From assembly GCA_029782145.1 (NCBI GenBank), contig JAKOVH010000030.1, positions 551,617 through 615,616 of the forward strand: 64,000 nt of DNA. Direction: 5' to 3'. A program made the position numbers and the translations under genes. Shown one piece after another: positions 48,047-56,372 of this stretch; within the stretch, counting starts at the first letter, position 1; each line of letters begins with the position of its first letter. The notes under the pieces were generated by a model. That model was not told where the DNA came from. It saw nothing but the letters and a program-made list of their open reading frames with translations, and made no database searches. The DNA comes from Actinomycetes bacterium. Lineage in GTDB: Bacteria; Actinomycetota; Acidimicrobiia; Acidimicrobiales; Acidimicrobilacustridaceae.

Positions 48047-51000
48047 TCAGACGACCTTGGTGAGGGTGACGGCCACGGTCGTGCCGTCGAGCTCGATCGC
48101 CCGGTCACCCGGGCCGCGGGTGACGTCGGTGGCCAGGACCTCGGTGCAGACGGAGTCGCGGTGGGCCTCGACGACGGCCCACAGGGCGTCGTCGGCGTCG
48201 ATGCTCACGGTGATGCGGTCGGCGATCTCCAGGCCGGTCGCCTTGCGGGCGTCGTTGAGGGCCCGCACCAGCTCGCGGGCGGTGCCCTCGGCGCGCAGCG
48301 CGTCGTCGAGCTCGAGGTCGAGGGCGACGGCCCACCCCTCGTCCTCCACCAGCGCGAGGTCGTCGTGGCGCTCGGCCCGCACGTCGACGTCGTCCGCGGT
48401 GAGCTTCTCGCCGGCGATCTCGATGGAGCCGTCGCGCTCGAGCGCGGCCCGCAGCTGCGAGCCGTCGGCGTCGGCGAGCGCGGCCTTGACCTCGTTGACC
48501 TTCGGTCCCAGCCGGGGGCCGAGGGCACGGAAGTTCGGCACGACGTTCCAGCGCATGAGCCCCGAGAGGGTGTCGAGGCGCTCGAGCGACTTCACGTTGA
48601 GCTCGGCGCGGATCTCGGCGTCGATCTCGTCGGTGAGATCCGCGCCCTCGTGCAACAGCAGCGCCCGTGAGAGGGGTTGGCGCACCTTCACCTTGGCGTC
48701 GGTGCGGGCAGCCCGGCCCAGGCCGACGAGGCGTCGGGCGGCCGCCATCTGCTCGGCGAGGGCTCGGTCGTGGCGGCCCTGCGGCTCGGGCCAGTCGCTG
48801 AGGTGCACCGAGCGCTCACCGGTGACCGTGGTGAAGATCTCGTCGGCGAGGAACGGGCAGAACGGGGCCAGCAGCTGGGCCACGGTGACCAGGCAGTGGT
48901 GCAACGTGGCGTGGGCGTTGGCGTCGCTCGCCTTCCAGAACCGGGGCCGGCTGCGGCGCACGTACCAGTTGGACAGGTCGTCGACGAACCCGGCGAGGCG
49001 AGTGGCGCCGCCGAGGGCGTCGAAGCCCTCGAGGGCCTCGGTGACGGCGGCGACGGTGGCGTCGAGCTCGGAGAGGACCCACCGGTCGAGCACATGGGTC
49101 GGGCGCAGCGGCGCAGCGCTCGGCTCCCACCCGTCGAGGTCGGCGTAGGTGGCGAAGAACGAGTGCACGTTCCACAGCGTGAGCAGCGTCTGGCGGGTGG
49201 CCTCGCGGATGCCGTCGGCGAACACCCGGCGAGGGGTCCACGGCTGGCCCGAGGAGAAGAAGTACCAGCGCAGCGCGTCGGCCCCGAGCGAGTCGAAGAT
49301 CTCGAACGGGGCGATGACGTTGCCGCGCGACTTCGACATCTTCTGGCCGTGCTCGTCGACGATCAGGGCCAGGCACACCACGTTGCGGTACGGCGTGGAG
49401 CCGAACACCAGCGAGTTGACGGCCAGCAGCGAGTAGAACCAGCCGCGGGTCTGGTCGATGGCCTCGCAGATGAAGTCGGCGGGGAAGGCCGACGGCACGG
49501 CGCCGTCGCCCTCGGAGAACGGGAAGTGGTGCTGGGCCGAGGGCATCGAGCCCGAGTCGAACCAGGCGTCGAGCACCGGGGCGACGCGGGCCATGGCGCC
49601 GGCGCACCCGTCGGTGGTGCAGGCGAAGGTGACGTCGTCGACGTGGGGGCGGTGCAGGTCGAGCTCGGTGAGGTCGCGGCCGGCGAGCTGCGAGAGCTCG
49701 GCCACCGAGCCGACGCAGTGCTCGTGCCCGGCGGCGTCGCAGCGCCAGATCGGCAGCGGCGTGCCCCAGTACCGGTCGCGGGAGAGGGCCCAGTCGATGT
49801 TGCCCTCGAGCCACTTGCCGAAGCGGCCGTGCTTGATGAACTCGGGGTGCCAGCCGATGCGCTCGTTCTCGCGCATGAGCACGTCTCGCTGCTCGGAGGT
49901 GCGCACGAACCACGACGTCTTGGCCCAGTAGATCAGCGGCGTGCCGCAGCGCCAGCAGTGGGGGTAGCTGTGCTCGTAGGCCTGCTCCCGCACCAGCAGC
50001 CCCCGCCGGGTGAGGTCGGCGATGATCTCGCGGTCGGCGTCCTTCACGAACCGGCCGGTGAACGGCGGCACCGACTCGTCGAAGGCGGCGTCGGCATTGA
50101 CCGGGTTGAGCACCGGCAGCCCCTCGGCCCGGCCCACGGCCGCGTCGTCCTCGCCGAAGGCGGGAGCCAGGTGGACGATGCCCGAGCCGTCGTCGGTGGT
50201 GACGAACTCGCCGGCCACGACCCGCCAGCCGTCGGCCCCGGGCGGGGGAGCGAGGTAGGCGAACGGCCGCTCGTAGCGCCAGCCGACGAGGTCGGCGCCG
50301 GTGAAGCGCTCGAGCACCTCGGCGCCCTCGGGCGCCCGGGCGGCGGCGATCACGAGGTCGCGCCCGCCGTCGTCGGCCGCCACCCGGACGTAGTCGATGT
50401 CGGCCCCGACGGCGGCGGCCACGTTGGAGATCAAGGTCCACGGCGTGGTGGTCCACACCAGCAGGTCGACGTGGCGGTCGACCACCGGGAAGCGCACGTA
50501 CACCGACGGGTCGACGACGTCGCGGTAGACGTCGGGCTGGCCCAACTCGTGGCTCGACAGGGCGGTGCCGCAGCGGCCGCAGTACGGCGACACCTTGTGG
50601 CCCTCGTAGAGCAACCCGTCGTCCCACAGCTGGCGGATCAGCCACCACACCGACTCGATGTAGGTGTTGTCGAGCGTCCAGTAGGCGTCGGCCGTGTCGA
50701 TCCACACCCCGGCCCGCTCGGTGAGCGCCTCCCAGTCGGCCACGTAGCGGTGCACCGACTCGCGGCAGCGGCGGTTGAACTCGGCGATGCCGAACGCCTC
50801 GATCTCGTGCTTGGTCGAGAGGCCCAGCTCCTTCTCGACCTCGAGCTCCACGGGCAGGCCATGGCAGTCCCAGCCGCCCTTTCGGGGCACCTGGTGGCCC
50901 CGCATGGTCTGGAATCGGGGGTAGATGTCCTTGAACACCCGGGCCCACACGTGGTGCAGGCCGGGGCGGCCGTTGGCGGTGGGCGGGCCCTCGTAGAAGA

Positions 51001-51127
51001 TCCACGGCTCGGCGCTCTCACGCAGGGTGCGGGCGGCCGCGACCACGTCGTCGTCGCGCCAGCGGTCGAGCATCCGCTGCTCGAGGGCGGGCAGGTCCAG
51101 GTCGGGGGCGACGGGGCCGAACGGCAT
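48047..51127 (-). CDS. ileS: Isoleucyl-tRNA synthetase, eukaryote-like (type 2)
   Basis: 1026 aa class Ia synthetase. The HIGH-like motif is LHHV (57-60, in PPTANGRPGLHHVWARVFKD), then GWDCHGLPVELEVEKELG. KMSKS at 596-600. The editing (CP1) domain has TTTPWTLISNVA and SGIVHLAPAFGEDD. C-terminal anticodon-binding region with RRSRPRFWK. The overall length, PRFQTMRGHQVPRKGGWDCHGLPVE and the lack of a clear Cys-rich zinc tail resemble the eukaryotic/mycobacterial type 2 IleRS, a group with intrinsic low mupirocin sensitivity (family knowledge). ATG 51127 lies 8 nt after a TACGCT hexamer and has no ribosome site. Confidence 0.95.
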   Translation of the reverse strand: MPFGPVAPDLDLPALEQRMLDRWRDDDVVAAARTLRESAEPWIFYEGPPTANGRPGLHHVWARVFKDIYPRFQTMRGHQVPRKGGWDCHGLPVELEVEKELGLSTKHEIEAFGIAEFNRRCRESVHRYVADWEALTERAGVWIDTADAYWTLDNTYIESVWWLIRQLWDDGLLYEGHKVSPYCGRCGTALSSHELGQPDVYRDVVDPSVYVRFPVVDRHVDLLVWTTTPWTLISNVAAAVGADIDYVRVAADDGGRDLVIAAARAPEGAEVLERFTGADLVGWRYERPFAYLAPPPGADGWRVVAGEFVTTDDGSGIVHLAPAFGEDDAAVGRAEGLPVLNPVNADAAFDESVPPFTGRFVKDADREIIADLTRRGLLVREQAYEHSYPHCWRCGTPLIYWAKTSWFVRTSEQRDVLMRENERIGWHPEFIKHGRFGKWLEGNIDWALSRDRYWGTPLPIWRCDAAGHEHCVGSVAELSQLAGRDLTELDLHRPHVDDVTFACTTDGCAGAMARVAPVLDAWFDSGSMPSAQHHFPFSEGDGAVPSAFPADFICEAIDQTRGWFYSLLAVNSLVFGSTPYRNVVCLALIVDEHGQKMSKSRGNVIAPFEIFDSLGADALRWYFFSSGQPWTPRRVFADGIREATRQTLLTLWNVHSFFATYADLDGWEPSAAPLRPTHVLDRWVLSELDATVAAVTEALEGFDALGGATRLAGFVDDLSNWYVRRSRPRFWKASDANAHATLHHCLVTVAQLLAPFCPFLADEIFTTVTGERSVHLSDWPEPQGRHDRALAEQMAAARRLVGLGRAARTDAKVKVRQPLSRALLLHEGADLTDEIDAEIRAELNVKSLERLDTLSGLMRWNVVPNFRALGPRLGPKVNEVKAALADADGSQLRAALERDGSIEIAGEKLTADDVDVRAERHDDLALVEDEGWAVALDLELDDALRAEGTARELVRALNDARKATGLEIADRITVSIDADDALWAVVEAHRDSVCTEVLATDVTRGPGDRAIELDGTTVAVTLTKVV

Positions 51128-51135
51128 GGGGGAGA

Positions 51136-51141
51136 AGCGTA
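51136..51141 (-). promoter_or_regulatory. -10 element, probable leaderless start of ileS
   Basis: Minus-strand TACGCT, 8 nt before ATG 51127. The bases between are pyrimidine-rich, excluding a Shine-Dalgarno site. No T-box leader fits in such a short region. Confidence 0.5.
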
Positions 51142-51175
51142 CGCGGTGGCGGACCGACCCCCGCACGGCGAGGGG

Positions 51176-51204
51176 TTGACGGGCTGGGCCTGCTGCCATA
51201 CCCT
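51176..51204 (+). promoter_or_regulatory. Promoter of the DksA/TraR gene
   Basis: -35 TTGACG (51176-51181), 17-bp spacer, -10 TACCCT (51199-51204), followed by a ~25-nt leader with GGGAGG at 51226-51231 before ATG 51236. Best -35/-10 pair in the window next to that of mraZ. Confidence 0.6.
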
Positions 51205-51235
51205 CCGGCGTTCTTTGTGCGGGGTGGGAGGAACC

Positions 51236-51934
51236 ATGGCCAGAGCGACCAAGGCATCCACGACGGCGACGTCTCGCCCCGCCGCACCGACCAAGAAGGC
51301 ATCTGTGAAGAGCACCGCCGCCAAGGCCCCCGCCACCAAGACCGGGGCGAAGAGCACCGCCAAGACCACCGCCAAGGTCCCCGCCAAGAAGGCCACGGCC
51401 ACGAAGGCCGTCGCCACCAGGGCCGGGGCGAAGAGCACCGCCAAGGCGCCGGCCAAGGCGGTGGCGAAGAAGGCACCGGCCAAGGCACCGGCCAAGACCG
51501 TGGCCAAGGCCGCCGCCAAGAAGGCCCCGGCGGCCCGCAAGCCCGCCAAGGCGGCCAGCCCCTTCGACGCCAAGTTCCTCGAGGCGCAGAAGGCGCTGCT
51601 GCTCGAGGAGCGCCAGCGCCTCGTCCACGACGCCGATGCCCTCACCGCCGAGGCCAACGCCCTGGCCGAGGGCCGCGAGCCGGGCGACGTGCAGTTCGAC
51701 GAGGAGTCGGGCGAGGGCGACACCCTCGCCGTCGAGCGCGAGCGCGACCTCGCCCTGTCCGCGCAGTTCCGTGTCCAGGTCGAGGAGATCGACCGCGCCC
51801 TCGAGAAGTTCGCCGACGGCACCTACGGCATCTGCGAGGTCTCGGGCACGCCGATCCCCAAGGAGCGGCTGAAGGCCATCCCCTGGGCGCGCGAGCGGGT
51901 CGAGTACAAGGTCGGCGGGTTCGGCCGCCGCTGA
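51236..51934 (+). CDS. DksA/TraR-family protein with histone-H1-like Lys/Ala N-terminus
   Basis: 232 aa. Residues 1-~107 consist mostly of Lys, Ala, Thr and Pro (AKAPAKAVAKKAPAK-type repeats), resembling histone H1 tails and likely binding DNA or RNA. Residues ~108-232 are a DksA/TraR fold: a coiled-coil hairpin (FLEAQKALLLEERQRLVHDADAL…LALSAQFRVQVEEIDRALEKFADGTYGICEVSGTPIPKERLKAIPWARERVEY). Only one of the four zinc cysteines remains (GICEVSG), and the second pair is replaced by ERVEY. So it may bind RNA polymerase without zinc. Strong promoter and ribosome site suggest high expression. Confidence 0.85.
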   Translation: MARATKASTTATSRPAAPTKKASVKSTAAKAPATKTGAKSTAKTTAKVPAKKATATKAVATRAGAKSTAKAPAKAVAKKAPAKAPAKTVAKAAAKKAPAARKPAKAASPFDAKFLEAQKALLLEERQRLVHDADALTAEANALAEGREPGDVQFDEESGEGDTLAVERERDLALSAQFRVQVEEIDRALEKFADGTYGICEVSGTPIPKERLKAIPWARERVEYKVGGFGRR

Positions 51935-51953
51935 GGCGCGCCCGGCCGTTCCT

Positions 51954-52544
51954 GTGGGCACCCCTTCCCCCGGAGCCCCCGCTCGTCCTCCGGTCGCGCG
52001 CCGAGGCACCCACCGCGGGCTGTTCGTCGCGGTGGCCCTCGGCTGGCTCGTCGCCGATCAGCTCACCAAGAGCTGGGCGGTGTCACGGCTGAGCCACGGG
52101 CGCGACCTCGACGTGGTGTGGACCCTGCGGTTCCACCTCACCTACAACTCCGGCGCCTCGTTCAGCGTGGGTGACGGCTACGGCCGGTGGATCGCCCTGG
52201 TCGCCCTCGGCATCGTCGGCCTGCTCGTGTGGCAGGCCCGCGACACGACATCACGGCTCACTGCGGTGGCGCTCGGCATGATCGTCGGTGGCGCGCTCGG
52301 CAACGTCGTCGACCGGGCCGTGCGCCACGGCGACGGCGGGGTGCTCGGCGGGTCCGTCGTCGACTTCATCGACTTCCGGTGGTGGCCGGTGTTCAACGTC
52401 GCCGACATGGGGGTGGTGATGGGTGCCGTCCTGCTGGTCGTCGCCAGCCTCCTGCCCGAGCCCGACGAGCCGGACCAGACCGACGAGGCCGATGAGGCCG
52501 ATGAGGCCGATGCCGACGCCGGCGGCGCCGCCCCGGGAGCCTGA
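51954..52544 (+). CDS. lspA: Lipoprotein signal peptidase
   Basis: 196 aa, four TM helices. The catalytic Asp pair is in GNVVDRAV and FNVADMGV, with LTYNSGASFSV and VVDFIDFRWWPVFNVADMGV as family motifs. It cleaves signal peptides of lipoproteins after diacylglyceryl transfer. The C-terminus has an acidic repeat tail (DEADEADEADAD) coded by tandem GATGAGGCC, cytoplasmic and without known role. GTG 51954 is 20 nt after the DksA-like gene. Confidence 0.93.
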   Translation: MGTPSPGAPARPPVARRGTHRGLFVAVALGWLVADQLTKSWAVSRLSHGRDLDVVWTLRFHLTYNSGASFSVGDGYGRWIALVALGIVGLLVWQARDTTSRLTAVALGMIVGGALGNVVDRAVRHGDGGVLGGSVVDFIDFRWWPVFNVADMGVVMGAVLLVVASLLPEPDEPDQTDEADEADEADADAGGAAPGA

Positions 52545-52545
52545 G

Positions 52546-53487
52546 GTGGGCGTGGTCGAGGTCGTCCCCGGGCCCCTCGACGGTGAGCGGATCGACCGGG
52601 TGGTGGCCATGGTGACCGGGGCCAGCCGCACCCAGGTCACCACCTGGCTCGCCGAGGGCAGGGTGCGGCGCAACGGCACGGTGGCCACCAGCCGCTCGGC
52701 TCGGGTGGCCGAGGGCGACGTGGTCGAGCTCGACGTCGACCTCGACGCCGGCCCCGCGGCGCTGGCGCCCGAGCCCGACATCGAGGTGCCGGTGGTCTAC
52801 GCCGACGACGACGTGCTGGTGGTCGACAAGCCCGCGGGCATGGTGGTCCACCCCGGTGCCGGCAACCGCACCGGCACCATGGTGCAGGGCCTGCTCGCCC
52901 GCTACCCCGAGATCGGCGACGTCGGTGATCACGAGCGGCCCGGGGTGGTGCACCGCCTCGACAAGGACACCTCCGGGCTCATGCTGGTGGCCCGCACCCA
53001 GCCGGCCTACGAGGCGCTGGTCGCCATGCTGGCGGCCCACCAGGTCGAGCGCCGGTACCTCACGCTGGTGTGGGGCGTCCCGGAGGCGGCGGCCGGCCTG
53101 GTCGACGCGCCGATCGGGCGTTCGGCGCGAGAGCCCACTCGCATGGTCGTGAGCGCCCAGGGCAAGCAGGCCCGCACCCGCTACGAGGTGCTGCGCACCT
53201 TCACCGACCCGGCCCCGTGCGCCCTCGTGGAGTGCCGGCTCGAGACCGGCCGCACCCACCAGATCCGGGTGCACATGGCCGCCATCGGCCACCCCGTGGT
53301 GGGCGACGAGCGCTACCGGGGCGTGCGCCCGGCCATCCCCACCGCCCGCATGGTCCTGCACTCGGCGGCGCTCGAGCTCGAGCACCCGACCCGGCCCGGC
53401 GTGCGCCTGGCGTTCGAGTCGCCGCTGCCCGCCGACCTGGCCGCCGTGGTCGACGGGCTCAGCGCGAGCCCGCCCACGGGGGCGTGA
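52546..53487 (+). CDS. rluD: RluD-family 23S rRNA pseudouridine synthase
   Basis: 313 aa. N-terminal S4 domain (ERIDRVVAMVTGASRTQVTTWLAEGRVRRNG) and the catalytic HRLDKDTSGLML with its Asp, plus ARTRYEVLRTF and GRTHQIRVHMAAIGHPVVGD. It isomerises uridines in 23S rRNA; RluD versus RluC type cannot be settled. GTG 52546 is chosen because GGGAG (52535-52539) is 7 nt upstream; an ATG at 52510 would overlap lspA more. lspA-rluD is a common bacterial pair. Confidence 0.9.
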   Translation: MGVVEVVPGPLDGERIDRVVAMVTGASRTQVTTWLAEGRVRRNGTVATSRSARVAEGDVVELDVDLDAGPAALAPEPDIEVPVVYADDDVLVVDKPAGMVVHPGAGNRTGTMVQGLLARYPEIGDVGDHERPGVVHRLDKDTSGLMLVARTQPAYEALVAMLAAHQVERRYLTLVWGVPEAAAGLVDAPIGRSAREPTRMVVSAQGKQARTRYEVLRTFTDPAPCALVECRLETGRTHQIRVHMAAIGHPVVGDERYRGVRPAIPTARMVLHSAALELEHPTRPGVRLAFESPLPADLAAVVDGLSASPPTGA

Positions 53488-53944
53488 CCGTCGGGGCGGG
53501 TCCCTCCTCGCCCGGCCAGGACGCCTCGCCCTTGGCCATCGACACGATGTCGGCCAAGGTGGCAGCGTCGAGGTAGCGGCGCATGTGCTCGCCGACGTCG
53601 GCCCACACCGCGAGCAGCACGCACTGGCCCTCGTGGTCGCACGCCCCGTCGGTGTGGGGCTGGCCGAAGTCGCCGGCGACGATGGGCCCGTCGACGGCGC
53701 TGACGATGTCGGAGAGGCTGATGTCCTCCGGGGCCCGGGCCAGCACGTAGCCGCCGCCCACGCCCCGCTTCGAGCGCACCAGCCCGGCGCCCTTGAGCGC
53801 CAGGAGGATCTGCTCGAGGTACGGCTGGGGAAGGCCCGTGCGCTCGGCGATGTCACGGACCGACGTGGGCCCGCCCTCGTCGAGGTGCAGGGCGAGCGAG
53901 AGCAGCGCCCGGCTCGCGTAGTCGCCGCGGGTGGAGACCTTCAC
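53459..53944 (-). CDS. Rrf2-family transcriptional regulator with two cysteines
   Basis: 161 aa. Winged-helix start VKVSTRGDYASRALLSLALH and IAERTGLPQPYLEQILLALKGAGLVRSKRGVGGGYVLAR. The cluster-binding loop contains ACDHEGQCVLL, only two Cys (C-x5-C), whereas IscR/NsrR have three. It could bind a 2Fe-2S cluster with other ligands or sense something else. The GTG start is 6 nt after TACGAT. The 3' end overlaps rluD by 29 nt, tail to tail. Confidence 0.85.
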   Translation of the reverse strand: MKVSTRGDYASRALLSLALHLDEGGPTSVRDIAERTGLPQPYLEQILLALKGAGLVRSKRGVGGGYVLARAPEDISLSDIVSAVDGPIVAGDFGQPHTDGACDHEGQCVLLAVWADVGEHMRRYLDAATLADIVSMAKGEASWPGEEGPAPTVTPPWAGSR

Positions 53945-53950
53945 GCCCGC

Positions 53951-53956
53951 ATCGTA
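53951..53956 (-). promoter_or_regulatory. -10 element, probable leaderless start of the Rrf2 gene
   Basis: Minus-strand TACGAT, 6 nt before GTG 53944. Confidence 0.5.
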
Positions 53957-54046
53957 GGGGGCGACGGCCGTCACCGGGCGCGTCGCCTCCCGATGTGCGG
54001 GCGCCACGGGGTGGGGCGCTAGCGTGATCCGTACTGGAGGTGTGGC

Positions 54047-55150
54047 GTGGCCGACGAGCGACTGGTGCTACCGGACTACGACGGGCCCTGCGTCACCAAC
54101 GTCGTGCCCACCCTCCTCGAGCCGGGTGCGGTGTGGCCCGGCTGGTTCCCCGCCGCCGCGCAGGACGCCGAGCAGGTGGTGCTGCTGGTGCTCGACGGGC
54201 TGGGCTGGAACCAGCTCGAGGCCCGCCCGGCGTGCGCCCCCACCATCCGGGGCCTCGAGGGTGGCGCCATCACCACGGTGGCTCCGTCCACCACCGCCGC
54301 GGCGCTGACCTCGATCACCACCGGCCTGCCGCCGGGCAGCCACGGCGTCGTCGGCTACCGCATCGCCGTCGACGGCGAGGTCCTCAACGTGCTGCGCTGG
54401 CAGACCTCCGGGCGCGACGCCCGAGCCACCATCCCTCCCGACAAGCTGCAGGTGCACGAGCCCTTCGCCGGCCACCGGCCGCCGGTGGTCACCCGGGCGG
54501 AGTTCCGCGACAGCGGCTTCACCCAAGCTCACCTCGACCGCACCCGCTTCGCCGGCTGGCGGGTGAGCTCCAGCCTGGTCACCGAGGTCGCCCAGCTGCT
54601 GGGCCGGGGCGAGCCGTTCGTCTACGCCTATTACGAGGGCATCGACAAGGTCGCCCACGAGTACGGCCTCGGCGACTTCTACGACGCCGAGCTGGTCTCC
54701 GCCGACCGGCTGGTGGCCGACCTGCTCGGCGTGCTGCCACCCGGGGCGGTGCTGGTGGTCACCTCCGACCACGGCCAGGTCGACGTGGGCGACCGCATCG
54801 TCACGCCCGCTCCGGAGGTGCTGGCCCACGTCGTGCAGCAGTCCGGCGAGGGTCGCTTCCGGTGGCTGCACGCCCGGCCGGGCCACACCCGCCAGCTGCT
54901 CGAGGCGGCGCGGGCCCACCACGGCGACACGGGCTGGGTGGTCTCGCTCGAGGAGGTCCTCGACGACCACTGGTTCGGCCCGGTGGTGATGCCGTCGGCG
55001 CAGCGGATGCTCGGCGACGTCGCCCTGGTGGCGCGCGACCCGGTCAGCTACCACGACCCGGCCGACAGCGGTCCGTTCGAGCTGGTGGCCCGCCACGGGT
55101 CGCTGACGGCCGACGAGATTCTCGTCCCGCTGCTCGTCGGGCACGGGTGA
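54047..55150 (+). CDS. Alkaline phosphatase superfamily / nucleotide pyrophosphatase-like protein
   Basis: 367 aa. Metal and nucleophile motifs of type I phosphodiesterases: VLLVLDGLGWNQLE (Asp), the Thr nucleophile in VAPSTTAAALTSITTGLPPGSHGVVGY, YYEGIDKVAHEYG, and LVVTSDHGQVDVGDR (Asp-His). It probably hydrolyses a phosphodiester or phosphonate. No signal peptide, so cytosolic. GTG 54047 follows GGAGG, with TAGCGT (54020-54025) as -10. Substrate unknown. Confidence 0.85.
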   Translation: MADERLVLPDYDGPCVTNVVPTLLEPGAVWPGWFPAAAQDAEQVVLLVLDGLGWNQLEARPACAPTIRGLEGGAITTVAPSTTAAALTSITTGLPPGSHGVVGYRIAVDGEVLNVLRWQTSGRDARATIPPDKLQVHEPFAGHRPPVVTRAEFRDSGFTQAHLDRTRFAGWRVSSSLVTEVAQLLGRGEPFVYAYYEGIDKVAHEYGLGDFYDAELVSADRLVADLLGVLPPGAVLVVTSDHGQVDVGDRIVTPAPEVLAHVVQQSGEGRFRWLHARPGHTRQLLEAARAHHGDTGWVVSLEEVLDDHWFGPVVMPSAQRMLGDVALVARDPVSYHDPADSGPFELVARHGSLTADEILVPLLVGHG

Positions 55151-55160
55151 GCCCCGCCGC

Positions 55161-56372
55161 TCACAGCCCGGTGTAGATGGCGCGGGGCCGGTAGCGCAGG
55201 GGCCGCTCCTCGTACTCCTCGCCGACGTGGGCGACCCAGCCCGCGGTGCGGCCGATGGCGAAGATCCCCTCGGTGGCCCCGAACGGCATGGCGCCGGCCA
55301 GGGCCAGGGCGCCGAGGGCGAAGTCGACGTTGGGCTCGGCGCCGCTGGCGTCGGTGCCGATGCGACGAACGGCCTCGACGGTGCGGGCCACCCTGGAGTT
55401 GGCGATGGTCGCCACGGCCGCCAGCATCAGCGGCGCTCGCGGGTCGCCCCGTTCGTAGAGGTGGTGGCCGAATCCAGGGAGGTGCTCGCGGCCCTCCATG
55501 GCGCCGTCGACCGCGGCGGCCGCGTTGCCGGTGGCCAGTGCCTCGGCGAGCACCCGGTGCACGGCGATGGCGGCCCGGCCGTGGAGCGGGCCGCTGACCG
55601 CCCCGATGGCGGCCAGCACGCAGGCGAACGGGTTGGCCCGCGTGGAGGCCGCCACCCGAGCCGCGAGGGTCGAGGTGGCCAGCTCGTGGTCGGCCAGCAG
55701 CACCAGGGCGATGTCGAGCGCCCGCAGCCGCGCCGCGGTGGGGCGCTGGGCCGACAGCCGAGGCCACAGCTCCTGGGTGACGGGCCGGGTGCGACCCGCC
55801 GGAGGCGCCGTCCCCACCACCCGGGGCGTGCGGGCGAAGACGCCGAGCATGGTGCGGGCCTTGCGGAGCACGGTCGGCGGGCGCAGGTCGCCGCGGGACT
55901 CGTCGGCGGCGGCCACCGCGGCGAGGGCCACGGCGAGCCGCGCAGCGAGGGGTGAGGCGTCGGGCAACGTCGACGTGGCGGCCCGGCTCACCTCGAGCGC
56001 CTCGACCGGCACCGGCCACGGCTCGTCGTGCTCGGGCAGCGCTCCGGTCCACAGCAGCTCGGCCACCGACTCGAACGGCACCCGGCCGGTGAGGTCGGCC
56101 ACGTCGTGGCCCCGGTAGTGCAGGCGGCCGTCGCCGATGTGGGTGAGCCCCGAGGCGAGCACGACGTCGACGGCGCCGGCGCGCTGGCTGCGGGTGCGTG
56201 GTCGACCCCGGCGGGCGAGGGCGTCGACCTCGTCGGGGTCGAACCAGCTGGTGCGACCGTCGTCGCCCACCGTTCGCGCCAGAAGGCCCCGGCTGACGTA
56301 GGCGTAGACGGTCGGGCGCTGGACGCCGAGGCGGGTCGCCGTCTGCTCCGCGGTGAGGAGGTTGCGCGTCAT
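55161..56372 (-). CDS. Citrate synthase-family protein with N-terminal MerR-like HTH
   Basis: 403 aa. Residues ~1-45 (MTRNLLTAEQTATRLGVQRPTVYAYVSRGLLARTV) form a MerR/excisionase-type winged helix. The rest is a citrate synthase fold with the active-site loops SGPLHGRAAIAVHRVL, GFGHHLYERGDPRA and EPNVDFALGAL (His, His, Asp all kept). Fusion of DNA binding to an intact-looking catalytic site suggests a metabolite-responsive regulator, or an enzyme that moonlights. Divergent to a second citrate synthase, with a palindromic operator between. ATG 56372 follows TAGTGT by 8 nt; a GTG 12 nt upstream is also open. Confidence 0.82.
   Translation of the reverse strand: MTRNLLTAEQTATRLGVQRPTVYAYVSRGLLARTVGDDGRTSWFDPDEVDALARRGRPRTRSQRAGAVDVVLASGLTHIGDGRLHYRGHDVADLTGRVPFESVAELLWTGALPEHDEPWPVPVEALEVSRAATSTLPDASPLAARLAVALAAVAAADESRGDLRPPTVLRKARTMLGVFARTPRVVGTAPPAGRTRPVTQELWPRLSAQRPTAARLRALDIALVLLADHELATSTLAARVAASTRANPFACVLAAIGAVSGPLHGRAAIAVHRVLAEALATGNAAAAVDGAMEGREHLPGFGHHLYERGDPRAPLMLAAVATIANSRVARTVEAVRRIGTDASGAEPNVDFALGALALAGAMPFGATEGIFAIGRTAGWVAHVGEEYEERPLRYRPRAIYTGL

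Noticed and set aside
51236..51560. GCCAAG-rich repeats in the DksA-like gene as a possible repeat array or CRISPR
   Set aside because: They are Ala-Lys codons inside a reading frame, without spacers or constant repeat length.
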